From the NCBI RefSeq assembly GCF_001483755.1, contig NZ_LQBK01000004.1:269303-333302 (forward strand): a DNA stretch of 64,000 bases. The letters are read 5' to 3'. The notes beneath the pieces are model-generated. The model did not search any database. It was not told the DNA's origin and saw nothing but the letters and a program-made list of their open reading frames with translations. Below, piece by piece: positions 32,399 to 41,886 of this stretch. Origin of the DNA: Kocuria rosea subsp. polaris (lineage in GTDB: Bacteria; Actinomycetota; Actinomycetes; Actinomycetales; Micrococcaceae). The position numbers and the translations under genes are program-made. How positions within the stretch are numbered: position 1 is the stretch's first letter; each line of letters starts with the position of its first letter.

Positions 32399-32454
32399 CA
32401 ACTGATATATCAGTTGTTCAGGCCTAGTATGTGACAGGGGCCACGTCTGGTCAA
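32399..32454 (-). promoter_or_regulatory. glyA-sox operon promoter and GntR-type operator
   Basis: On the minus strand, -35 TTGACC (32454-32449) and -10 CATACT (32431-32426) are 17 bases apart. The 18-bp perfect palindrome CAACTGATATATCAGTTG (32399-32416) follows at about the transcription start, where a repressor would block initiation. TGATATATCA-type palindromes are typical for FCD-class GntR regulators, and one is encoded divergently at 32524. Confidence 0.8.
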
Positions 32455-32523
32455 GCATGACTTTTCCTGTCGTCGTCATCCGCCGCTCGGGCCCCGCCAC
32501 GCACGCCGCAGGAAGGGCCCCAC

Positions 32524-33183
32524 ATGCTGCAGCACACCGACGAGACCGCGGGAAGCGGACGCTCCCTGGCCGACCAGGCCTTCCTCCGGCTGCAGGACCG
32601 GCTGATCCTGCTGGACATCCCGCCCGGCAGTCCGCTCAACGAGGCCCGGCTGAGCGAGGACCTGGGGGTGGGGCGCACCCCGCTGCGCGAGGCGCTCAAG
32701 CGGCTGGAGTCGGAGCACCTCGTGGTGACCTATCCGCGCCGGGGCACGTTCGCGACCACCGTGGACATCACTGCGCTGTCCGAGATCTCCCAGGTGCGCG
32801 AGGTGCTCGAGCCGCTGGCTGCCCGCCTGGCCGCCGAGCGACGCGGAGGTGCGGCCCGCGAACGACTGGAGCGGCTGCGGGAGCAGCTCGAGGAGCCGGC
32901 GGCGGAGGACCGCGAGGACACCCTGCGCTGGGACGTGGCCATCCACCGGGCCGTCTACGCCGCCGCCGGGAACGCGCACCTGGAGACGACCTTGACCCGC
33001 TACGGCAATCTGGCCACCCGCATCTGGTGCGTGGCCGCCGACCGGATCCCGCAGCTGCAGGAGCACATCTCCGTCCACACGGCCCTGCTCACCGCGGTGC
33101 TGGACGGCCGCGAGCAGGAGGCCGCCGCGATCATGCTCGAGCACATCCGCGACTTCGAGGAGCAGGTGCGGAAGGTCCTCTGA
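32524..33183 (+). CDS. GntR family regulator, FCD class
   Basis: The 219-residue regulator has an N-terminal winged helix ([30 protein letters not shown]) and an all-helical FCD effector domain ([13 protein letters not shown] ... [19 protein letters not shown] ... [17 protein letters not shown]). The FCD histidine/aspartate positions suggest metal-assisted binding of a small acid. It is divergent from glyA with the operator between, so it probably represses the glyA-sox-sdaA-purU operon until sarcosine, glycine or serine appears. Start ATG 32524 follows AGGAAGG. It precedes the creatinase gene but has its own unit. Confidence 0.92.
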   Translation: MLQHTDETAGSGRSLADQAFLRLQDRLILLDIPPGSPLNEARLSEDLGVGRTPLREALKRLESEHLVVTYPRRGTFATTVDITALSEISQVREVLEPLAARLAAERRGGAARERLERLREQLEEPAAEDREDTLRWDVAIHRAVYAAAGNAHLETTLTRYGNLATRIWCVAADRIPQLQEHISVHTALLTAVLDGREQEAAAIMLEHIRDFEEQVRKVL

Positions 33184-33213
33184 GGCGGCCCTCCACGGTT
33201 TCGGTGGCGACTG

Positions 33214-33334
33214 GTTGCGTTGAACGCAACATTGCGGCGCGTGACGACATGGGTTCAGCGAGAAAAAGGGTGAACCATTGACGGCCGTTGTGATCCTCCT
33301 TACATTGAGGCAACAGCGTTGCAAGAAACGCAAC
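33214..33334 (+). promoter_or_regulatory. Creatinase promoter with three palindromic sites
   Basis: -35 TTGACG (33278-33283) and -10 TACATT (33301-33306) are 17 bases apart. GTTGCGTTGAACGCAAC (33214-33230, perfect palindrome) lies upstream. GTTGC-N7-GCAAC (33318-33334) lies just past the start site. GGTTCA-N13-TGAACC (33252-33276) abuts the -35. The downstream site would block initiation and the -35-proximal site could hold an activator. Related sites flank the ferredoxin promoter at 18449-18623. Confidence 0.75.
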
Positions 33335-33361
33335 TCGTTGAACCTCGGGAGAAGAAGACAC

Positions 33362-34627
33362 ATGACCACCTCGCCCACCGCCACCGCCCCGAACGCGACC
33401 AGCGTCGCCGAGCTCGAGCGCCTGAAGACCCTGCACAACGGAGTCAAGGAGCAGCTGACCTTCTCCGACGCCGAGTTCGAGCGCCGCCTGTCCGGGCTGC
33501 GCCGAATCATGGCCGCCAAGGACCTCGACGCCGTCATCCTGACCAGCTACCACGGCATCAAGTACTACTCGGACTTCCTCTACACCACCTTCGGGCGCAA
33601 CTACGCCCTGGTCGTCACCGCCGAGGACTCCGTGACGGTCACCGCCAACATCGACGCCGGCATGCCCTGGCGCACCAGCTACGGCGACAACATCGTCTAC
33701 ACCGACTGGCGCCGCGACAACTTCTACTACGGCCTCCAGGAGGCCCTGCGCCGGGGCGGGGTCACCGCCCGCCGGATCGGGGTGGAGGACGACGCCCTGC
33801 CGCTGCTGACCCGCCAGCGCATCCAGGCCGCCTTCGAGGGCGCCGAGCTCACCGACGTCTCCCAGGACGCCATGCGCCAGCGCATGATCAAGTCGCCCGA
33901 GGAGATCGAGGTCATCAAGCACGGCGCCCGCATCGGCGACCTGGGCGGGGAGGCCATCCGCAACGCGATCCGGGAGGGCGTCACCGAGTACGAGGTCGCC
34001 CTGGCCGGCACCGAGGCCATGGTCCACGAGATCGCCCGCACCTTCCCGCACCGCGAGGTGCGCGACACCTGGGTGTGGTTCCAGTCCGGGATCAACACCG
34101 ACGGCGCCCACAACTGGGCCACCACCCGCCAGCTGCGCCGCGGGGACATCCTGTCGCTGAACTGCTTCCCGATGACCTCCGGCTACTACACGGCCCTGGA
34201 GCGCACCCTGTTCCTGGGCGAGCCCGACGCCCGCTCCCGCGAACTGTGGGAGATCAACGTGAAGGTCCACGAGCGCGGCCTGGAACTGATCAAGCCCGGT
34301 GCGGTGTGCCAGGACATCGCCGCGGAGCTCAACGAGATCTTCATCTCCCACGGGCTGCTCGCCAACCGCACCTTCGGCTACGGCCACTCCTTCGGGGTCC
34401 TCTCCCACTACTACGGCCGCGAGGCCGGCCTGGAGCTGCGCGAGGACATCGACACCGTCCTGGAGCCGGGCATGGTCGTGTCCATGGAACCGATGATCAC
34501 GATCCCCGAGGGCGAGCCCGGCGCCGGCGGCTACCGCGAGCACGACATCCTCGTCATCGGTCAGGACACCGTGGAGAACATCACTAAGTTCCCCTACGGC
34601 CCCGAGCACAACATCATCTCCGCCTGA
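33362..34627 (+). CDS. Creatinase (creatine amidinohydrolase)
   Basis: The 421-residue enzyme of the M24 'pita-bread' fold hydrolyses creatine to sarcosine and urea. It matches bacterial creatinases in DTWVWFQSGINTDGAHN (catalytic histidine), FGYGHSFGVLSHYYGREAG and VVSMEPMITIPEGEPGAGGYREHD, and lacks the full metal-ligand set of true aminopeptidases. The creatininase gene follows, so identification is firm. Start ATG 33362 follows GGGAGAAG, behind the promoter at 33278-33306. No urease genes are visible in this window. Confidence 0.94.
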   Translation: MTTSPTATAPNATSVAELERLKTLHNGVKEQLTFSDAEFERRLSGLRRIMAAKDLDAVILTSYHGIKYYSDFLYTTFGRNYALVVTAEDSVTVTANIDAGMPWRTSYGDNIVYTDWRRDNFYYGLQEALRRGGVTARRIGVEDDALPLLTRQRIQAAFEGAELTDVSQDAMRQRMIKSPEEIEVIKHGARIGDLGGEAIRNAIREGVTEYEVALAGTEAMVHEIARTFPHREVRDTWVWFQSGINTDGAHNWATTRQLRRGDILSLNCFPMTSGYYTALERTLFLGEPDARSRELWEINVKVHERGLELIKPGAVCQDIAAELNEIFISHGLLANRTFGYGHSFGVLSHYYGREAGLELREDIDTVLEPGMVVSMEPMITIPEGEPGAGGYREHDILVIGQDTVENITKFPYGPEHNIISA

Positions 34628-34634
34628 CCCGGAC

Positions 34635-34716
34635 GGTCCCGGTGGCGCCGCCGGAGGGCGGCGCCACCGGGACCCCGGCCGGGTGCGGCCGCCCGGACCC
34701 GGGCGGTCGCACCCGG
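34635..34716 (+). terminator. Two tandem hairpins between creatinase and creatininase
   Basis: Stem 1 is a perfect 18 bp (34635-34652 with 34657-34674, loop GGAG). Stem 2 is 18 bp with one mismatch (34679-34696 with 34699-34716). They fill most of the 133-base gap inside the creatinine operon and may attenuate the downstream genes or protect the creatinase mRNA 3' end. Confidence 0.7.
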
Positions 34717-34760
34717 CACCGCCGCCAGTCCCACGCACCCAGGCACACGGAAGGAACCCT

Positions 34761-35537
34761 GTGGCCAGCACCCGTTTCCTCGAAGACCTCGACGCGCACA
34801 GCTACGAGGACTACACGTCCACCGGCCAGGGGCTGGTGCTCATCCCGACCGGGGCCACGGAGCAGCACGGGCCCCACATGCCGCTGGGCGTGGACGCCAT
34901 GCTCTCCCGTGCCATCTCCGCCGCCGCGGCGGAGGACCTCGACGCCCTGGTCGCGCCGGTCTTCGCCTACGGCTACAAGTCCCAGCCCCGCTCCGGCGGC
35001 GGCAACCACCGCACCGGCACCACCAGCCTCTCGGCGCAGGCCCTCATCGCGCAGACCAAGGACGTCGTGCTGGAGCTCTTCCGCCACGGCATCCGCCGGG
35101 TCGTGGTCGTCAACGGCCACTTCGAGAACTACCAGTTCCTCTACGAGGGCCTCGACCTCGCGGTGCGGGAGGCCCGGGCCGACGGCCTCGACGGCAGCCG
35201 GGCCATGCTGCTCTCGTACTGGGACTTCGTCGACGACGCCACCCTGGAGGCCGTCTTCCCGGACGGCTTCCTCGGCTGGGACATCGAGCACGGAGGAGTG
35301 CTCGAGACGTCCCTGATGCTCCACCTGCACCCCGAGAAGGTCGACATGTCACGGGCTCCCGACCATCCCCCCGCTGAACTGACCGCCTACGACGTGTTCC
35401 CCGAGGACCCGGCCCGGACCCCCGGCTCGGGATGCCTCTCCTCTCCGGCAGGCGCCACCGCAGAGCGGGGCGAGCTGCTGCTCTCCACCGTCCGTTCCGG
35501 GATCGTCCGGGCGGTCACCAGCGAGTTCGGGAAGTGA
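34761..35537 (+). CDS. Creatininase (creatinine amidohydrolase)
   Basis: The 258-residue metalloenzyme opens creatinine to creatine. The metal ligands of Pseudomonas creatininase are present at the same residue numbers: Glu34 and His36 (TEQHG), Asp45 (LGVDA), His120 and Glu122 (NGHFEN). The GGGNHRTGTTSLS motif is also there. Start GTG 34761 follows GGAAGGA. It is seven bases upstream of a BCCT transporter gene, so uptake and the first enzyme are coupled. Confidence 0.95.
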   Translation: MASTRFLEDLDAHSYEDYTSTGQGLVLIPTGATEQHGPHMPLGVDAMLSRAISAAAAEDLDALVAPVFAYGYKSQPRSGGGNHRTGTTSLSAQALIAQTKDVVLELFRHGIRRVVVVNGHFENYQFLYEGLDLAVREARADGLDGSRAMLLSYWDFVDDATLEAVFPDGFLGWDIEHGGVLETSLMLHLHPEKVDMSRAPDHPPAELTAYDVFPEDPARTPGSGCLSSPAGATAERGELLLSTVRSGIVRAVTSEFGK

Positions 35538-35544
35538 GATCCAC

Positions 35545-37293
35545 ATGAAGAAGTCAGACCCCTCGGCGACGGCCGCCACGGAACCCGTGACCGTGCCGCG
35601 GTTCCGCGGGCGGAACCTGCCCGCCCTGGACCGGGCCGTCATCACGGTCCTGCCGCCCCTGCTCATCATCGCCGTGCTGGTGGTGGTCACCCTGGACCCG
35701 GGCGGCGCCGCCGAGGCCATCGCCACGGCGCGCACGTTCGTCACCGGGAACTTCACGTGGCTGTTCATCCTCTACTCGCTGGTGGCGGTCGCCGTCTGCG
35801 TGTGGCTGGTCTTCAGCCGCATCGGCAAGGTGCGCCTCGGCGGCCCGGACGCCCGCCCGGAGCACGGCAAGTTCGCCTGGTACTCGATGCTCTTCGCCTG
35901 CGGGCAGGGCATCGGCCTGATCTTCTGGTCGGTCGCCGAACCGATCCTGCTCCGGGACGACAACCCCGTGGTCCCCGCCGGGCAGGACGGCGCGGCCGAG
36001 GGCGCCATGGTGTGGTCCTACTTCCACTGGGGGTTCACGGCCTGGGCCATGTACTGCGTGGTGGCCGTGTGCCTCGCCTACTCCCACCACAACCTCGGCA
36101 AGACCCTCACCTTCCGCGAGGCCACGGTGGACATCCTGCCGAAGTGGTCGCAGCGCGGGGCCGGCGTGGTCGTGGAGCTGCTCGCCATCATCGCCACCGT
36201 CCTGGGCCTGGCCACGTCCTTCGGCTTCGCCGCCATGCAGTTCAGCTCGGGCCTCTCGTCCTTCACCGGGATCTCCCCGAGCTCGGGCGTCTGGCTGCTC
36301 GTGATCCTGGGCCTGGGCGGGCTCACCGCCGTCTCCGCGTTCTTCGGCATCAACAAGGGCATGAAGCGGATCAGTGAGCTCAACTCGGTGCTGAGCATCG
36401 TGCTGCTCGTGGCCGTGTTCGTCTTCGGCCCCACGATCTTCCTCATCTCCAACATCACCCAGACCTTCGGCTCCTTCTTCGCCAACTTCGCGGCGATGAG
36501 CTTCTGGACCGACGCCGGCACCGCCGGTCAGGGCATCTCGACCTGGCAGGACAGCTGGAACGGCTGGTGGACCGTGTTCATCTGGTGCTGGGTCATCGCC
36601 TTCAGCCCGTTCGTGGCCGGCTTCATCGCCCGCATCTCCCGCGGCCGCACCATCCGCGAGTTCGTCATCGGGGTCACCGTGGTGCCCTCGCTGATCGTGA
36701 TGGCGTGGATCGGGGTGATCGGCTCCGCCGCCCTGCACTACGACGACGCGAGTGAGCGCGGGATCTCCGCGGCCGTCGCGGCCGACACCTCCAGCGGGCT
36801 GTTCGTGATGCTCGAGTCCGTGCCGGTCATCGGCTCGCTGCTGCTCGTCGTCGCGACCGTCCTCGTCGCCACCTACTACGTCACCTCCCTGGACTCCGGC
36901 GCCCACGCCCTGGCCGAGTTCGTCTCCGCGCCCCGCCGGGCCGGTCCGGTCTTCCGCGTGGTGCTGGTCGCCAGCATCGCCGCCGTGGCGGTCACGCTGC
37001 TCACCCTCGGCGGCACCGCGGTGGTCGACACGGTCCAGACCGGCACCATCATCGGCGCCTTCCCCTTCTCCTTCGTCATCCTGTTGATGATCGCGAACCT
37101 GGTCCGCCGGCTGCTGACCCGCACCCCGGACACCGTGCGCCTGGAGCGGGAGGTCAACGACCCCTCGCCGGACCCGGACACCGGTGTCCCCGGCAGCGGC
37201 ACGGTGGAGCGGACCGCGCCGGTGCCCCCGGCGCGGCGGCCCGGGGCGGGTCCCGCACGGGAACCGGTCCCGGAGGCGCTCGCACGGCCGTGA
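35545..37293 (+). CDS. BCCT family transporter of the creatinine operon
   Basis: The 582-residue twelve-segment carrier has the BCCT segment-8 signature NGWWTVFIWCWVIAFSPFVAGF. It is only moderately like the betaine-module carrier at 13983. Its position seven bases after creatininase suggests import of creatinine or creatine, a role seldom assigned to this family; betaine or another methylamine remains possible. The C-terminal 50 residues form a Pro-rich cytoplasmic tail. Start ATG 35545 follows GGAAGTGAG. Strong hairpins follow. Confidence 0.88.
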   Translation: MKKSDPSATAATEPVTVPRFRGRNLPALDRAVITVLPPLLIIAVLVVVTLDPGGAAEAIATARTFVTGNFTWLFILYSLVAVAVCVWLVFSRIGKVRLGGPDARPEHGKFAWYSMLFACGQGIGLIFWSVAEPILLRDDNPVVPAGQDGAAEGAMVWSYFHWGFTAWAMYCVVAVCLAYSHHNLGKTLTFREATVDILPKWSQRGAGVVVELLAIIATVLGLATSFGFAAMQFSSGLSSFTGISPSSGVWLLVILGLGGLTAVSAFFGINKGMKRISELNSVLSIVLLVAVFVFGPTIFLISNITQTFGSFFANFAAMSFWTDAGTAGQGISTWQDSWNGWWTVFIWCWVIAFSPFVAGFIARISRGRTIREFVIGVTVVPSLIVMAWIGVIGSAALHYDDASERGISAAVAADTSSGLFVMLESVPVIGSLLLVVATVLVATYYVTSLDSGAHALAEFVSAPRRAGPVFRVVLVASIAAVAVTLLTLGGTAVVDTVQTGTIIGAFPFSFVILLMIANLVRRLLTRTPDTVRLEREVNDPSPDPDTGVPGSGTVERTAPVPPARRPGAGPAREPVPEALARP

Positions 37294-37298
37294 CCACC

Positions 37299-37402
37299 GT
37301 GCCGGCCCTCGCCCCCTCACGGCGTGGACGCCGTCAGGGGGCGAGGGCCGGCACAACGGGTCCGGGATGCGGGACCGTGGACCACGGTCCCGCATCCCGG
37401 AC
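37299..37402 (+). terminator. Two very long back-to-back hairpins after the creatinine operon
   Basis: Hairpin 1 pairs 37299-37324 with 37329-37354 (26 positions, one mismatch, loop TGGA). Hairpin 2 is a 43-base palindrome, 37360-37380 with 37382-37402, centred on one base. Together they separate the BCCT gene from the IclR gene. No T tract follows either. Confidence 0.8.
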
Positions 37403-37449
37403 ACACCACAGCGGCGGCACCGCCGCCGTGCAGGAGAATGAGAAGTCCT

Positions 37450-38280
37450 ATGACTGAGTCACCCGCAAGTGCATCCTCGCGCGAAGCGCGCGCCGCGTCC
37501 GTCGTCTCCCACGCCCTGCACGTCCTGCGCTGCTTCTCCGCGGACGAGCCGACGCTCGGGGTGACCGAGATCGCCGCCCGCGTCGGCCTGCACAAGAGCA
37601 CCGTCTCCCGGCTCCTGGTCACCCTGGAGCAGGAGGACGTGGTGGAGCGCGACCCGCAGACACGGCGCTACCGCCTCGGGCTCGGGCTCATCTCCGTGGC
37701 CGGGCCGCTGCTGGCGGAACTGGACGAGCGGCGGGTGGCATATCCCGTGCTGCTCGAGCTGACCGAGCAGACCGGCGAGACCAGCGCGCTGCTGGTCTGG
37801 AACGGCGACCAGGCGGTCTGCGTGGAGCAGATTCCCAGTCCGCGGCAGATCAAGCACACCACTCCGCTGGGCACCCGCTACAACACGGCCCTCAGCTCCT
37901 CGGTGCAGCTCTTCCTCGCGGAGCAGCCCCCGGAGCGGGCCCGGGCGCTGCTCCTGTCCGGCATGCTCGAGCTCCCCGACCCCACCGAGACGAGCATCGA
38001 CGTCTACCTCGAGGCCCTGCGCCAGGTCGCCGACGACGGGGTGGCCGTCAACTACGGCAGGACCTCCCTGGACGAGGTCGGTGTCGCCGCCCCCGTCCGT
38101 GACCACCGGGACCAGGTGGTCGCCGCCGTCATGATCGCCGCTCCGCGCTACCGGGTCACGCCCGAGCAGGCCGAGCTGCTCGCGGCCGCGGCCGTGGCGG
38201 CGGCCCGGGAGGTGTCCCTGCGTCTCGGCGCCTCCCCGGTTTCCCGCCGGGCCGGGCGGGCGCCCCTGGAGGCGCGCTGA
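37450..38280 (+). CDS. IclR family regulator near the creatinine operon
   Basis: The 276-residue regulator has winged helix SHALHVLRCFSADEPTLGVTEIAARVGLHKSTVSRLL and an IclR effector domain (TTPLGTRYNTALSSSVQLFLAEQPP ... VAAPVRDHRDQVVAA). It is a good candidate to read the GTTGC/GCAAC palindromes at the creatinase promoter, though the IclR at 13038 or the GntR at 32524 cannot be excluded. Start ATG 37450; a GGAGAATGAGAAG purine stretch precedes it. It converges on an acyl-CoA dehydrogenase gene with 12 bases between stops. Confidence 0.9.
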   Translation: MTESPASASSREARAASVVSHALHVLRCFSADEPTLGVTEIAARVGLHKSTVSRLLVTLEQEDVVERDPQTRRYRLGLGLISVAGPLLAELDERRVAYPVLLELTEQTGETSALLVWNGDQAVCVEQIPSPRQIKHTTPLGTRYNTALSSSVQLFLAEQPPERARALLLSGMLELPDPTETSIDVYLEALRQVADDGVAVNYGRTSLDEVGVAAPVRDHRDQVVAAVMIAAPRYRVTPEQAELLAAAAVAAAREVSLRLGASPVSRRAGRAPLEAR

Positions 38281-38292
38281 CCCGGTACCTCC

Positions 38293-39486
38293 TCAGGCCC
38301 CGGCGGCCAGGTCCCGGCCGATCGTCTCCCGCAGGATCTCGCTGGTGCCCCCGAAGATCGTCAGCAGCCGGGAGGCGAGATACGCCTGCGCCACCGGGTA
38401 GTCGAGGATGTAGCCGTACCCGCCGTGCAGCTGGAGGCACCGGTCCGTGACGGACTTCGCCCGCTCCCCGGCCCAGTACTTGGCCTTGGACGCGCCGACC
38501 ACGTCGAGCGCCCCCGCGTTGAACGCGTGCACCGCCCGCCGCACGTAGGCCTCGGTGACCTCCACCTCGACCGTCAGCTCCGCGAGCTCGAACCGGGTGT
38601 GCTGGAAGTCGAGCACCCGGGTGCCGAAGGCCGTGCGCTCGCCGGTGTACCGGAGCGTGCTCTCCAGGGTGGAGCGGGCCACGGCGCTCGCGGCCACGGC
38701 CACCGCCAGCCGCCCCTGGGGCAGCGCCTGCCGGATCTGCCGCAGCCCGCCGCCCTCGGTCCCCACCAGGTTCGCGGCGGGGACCCGGACGTCCTCGAAG
38801 AACAGCTCGACGGTGTCGGAGGCCCTGACCCCCATCTTGTCGAGCTGCCGGCCGGTCTCGTAGCCGGGGGAGTCCGCCTTGTGCACCAGGAACAGGCTGA
38901 AGCCGTCCTCCCCGGCCCGGCCGGTCCCGCCGTCCGTGCGCGCCAGGACCAGGGCGGCGTCCCCGCTCATCCCGTTGCCGATGAACGTCTTCTGGCCGGT
39001 GAGCACCCACTCCTCGCCGTCGCGCACGGCCCGGGTGCGCACCCCGCGCAGGTCGGAGCCCGCGCCCGGCTCGGTCCAGGCCACGGAGGTGACGAGCTCC
39101 CCCGTGAGCATCCGCGGCAGCCACCGCTGCTTCTGCTCGCCGGTGCCGTGGGCGAGCAGGTGGGGCAGCACCCAGTCGTCGTGCAGGTGCAGGGCCAGGG
39201 CCACGCCGAGGGCGCCCTGCCGGACCAGCTCCTCGTCGAGCACGGCGCGGAACCGGTAGTCGGTCAGGCCCATGCCCCCGAACTCCTCGGGCACCGCGAG
39301 GCCCAGCAGCCCCGCCTCGCCGGCGGCCGTCCACAGGCTGCGGGGCATCAGGTGCTGGGCGTCCCACTCGGCGTAGTGCGGAGCCACCTCGCGAGCCGTG
39401 AACGCACGGGCCACCTCGCGGAACTCCTCGTGCTCCTCCGCGTAGAACGGCTCGGGGAGCGGCTGGGCGGCCGGGGACTCGGTCAC
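38293..39486 (-). CDS. Acyl-CoA dehydrogenase
   Basis: The 397-residue FAD enzyme has the two family signatures: AWTEPGAGSDLRG (first FAD/substrate loop) and QLHGGYGYILDYPVAQAYLASRLLTIFGGTSEI near the C-terminus. It introduces a 2,3 double bond into an acyl-CoA and hands electrons to ETF; EtfB/EtfA are encoded at 46.7-48.7 kb. The chain-length class is uncertain. GTG 39486 overlaps the stop of the upstream TetR gene (GTGA), so regulator and enzyme are co-translated. Confidence 0.9.
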   Translation of the reverse strand: MTESPAAQPLPEPFYAEEHEEFREVARAFTAREVAPHYAEWDAQHLMPRSLWTAAGEAGLLGLAVPEEFGGMGLTDYRFRAVLDEELVRQGALGVALALHLHDDWVLPHLLAHGTGEQKQRWLPRMLTGELVTSVAWTEPGAGSDLRGVRTRAVRDGEEWVLTGQKTFIGNGMSGDAALVLARTDGGTGRAGEDGFSLFLVHKADSPGYETGRQLDKMGVRASDTVELFFEDVRVPAANLVGTEGGGLRQIRQALPQGRLAVAVAASAVARSTLESTLRYTGERTAFGTRVLDFQHTRFELAELTVEVEVTEAYVRRAVHAFNAGALDVVGASKAKYWAGERAKSVTDRCLQLHGGYGYILDYPVAQAYLASRLLTIFGGTSEILRETIGRDLAAGA

Positions 39487-40190
39487 GGAGTGCCTCCTGG
39501 GGCGGTGGGGGCCGGCGCGAACGCGGTGCGCAGCGCGGCCCAGGTCATCTCCTCGAGGGCGGCCCGGGCGGTGTCGAGCCGCTCCGCCTCCGGCGGGGTG
39601 CGCAGCCGGTGCGCCGTCCGCAGGGAGTGGGGAGTCGAGTTGATGAGCCCGAAGGCGGCCTGGGCGCGCAGGGTGAGCTCCGCGACGTCGCGCGCGGGGG
39701 CCAGGTCCTGCAGGGCGTCCACCCACAGCGTCACGTAGCCGCGCTGCAGGGCCCGGACCGTGTGGCGGTCCTCCTCGGTGAGGTTCGGCAGCTCCCGGTC
39801 CTGCACCACGATCACGGCGGGCCGGTGCAGCGCGAACTCCACCTGGAAGGAGATCAGCGCCCGCAGCCGCCGGGCCGGATCGGGGGAGCGGGCCACGACC
39901 TCGCGACCCCGGTCCAGCAGGTCGTGGCTGACCTCGAGCAGGACCGCGCCGAGGACCGCCTGCTTGCTGGGGAAGTGCCGGTAGACCGCGGGGCCGCTGA
40001 CCCCTGCGGCCGCGCCGATGTCGTCGATCGAGACGCCGGCGAAGCCCCGCTCGGCGAACAGCGCGGCGGCGGCGGTGAGCAGGTCCTCGCGCCGCTGGGC
40101 CTTCGCCCGTCCGCGCACGGTGGTGGGCGGACGGGGGGTGTGCTCGGTCTGCGTCACGGGTCCTGCTCTCGGTCGCGGATTCCTGGACAT
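39483..40190 (-). CDS. TetR family regulator of acyl-CoA genes
   Basis: The 235-residue regulator has a helix-turn-helix in DDIGAAAGVSGPAVYRHFPSKQAVLG and a TetR_C-type ligand domain. The first 30 residues are a disordered Pro/Arg-rich leader. It is co-translated with an acyl-CoA dehydrogenase and divergent from the carboxylase/dehydrogenase cluster at 40279, with two inverted repeats in the 88-base gap, so it probably represses both directions in response to an acyl-CoA. Start ATG 40190; no ribosome site is evident, and a later GTG within the leader is possible. Confidence 0.88.
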   Translation of the reverse strand: MSRNPRPRAGPVTQTEHTPRPPTTVRGRAKAQRREDLLTAAAALFAERGFAGVSIDDIGAAAGVSGPAVYRHFPSKQAVLGAVLLEVSHDLLDRGREVVARSPDPARRLRALISFQVEFALHRPAVIVVQDRELPNLTEEDRHTVRALQRGYVTLWVDALQDLAPARDVAELTLRAQAAFGLINSTPHSLRTAHRLRTPPEAERLDTARAALEEMTWAALRTAFAPAPTAPGGTP

Positions 40191-40192
40191 CC

Positions 40193-40237
40193 TAGTGAGT
40201 CGCCACTAACCTGAACTCCAAGTTAGTCGATATTAAC
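40193..40237. promoter_or_regulatory. Candidate TetR operators in a divergent promoter
   Basis: TAGTG-N6-CACTA (40193-40208) and GTTA-N8-TAAC (40222-40237) are two AT-richer inverted repeats in the short gap between the TetR and carboxylase starts. Both contain a TTAGT half-site. Confidence 0.55.
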
Positions 40238-40278
40238 CGAAATGGCACCCCAGGCCGCCGCCCGGACGGAGGGAACCG

Positions 40279-41882
<1,604 letters not shown>

Positions 41883-41886
<4 letters not shown>

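Noticed and set aside
33362-34627. Xaa-Pro aminopeptidase rather than creatinase
   Set aside because: Same fold, but sequence motifs and the adjacent creatininase, transporter and sarcosine oxidase genes fit creatinase.
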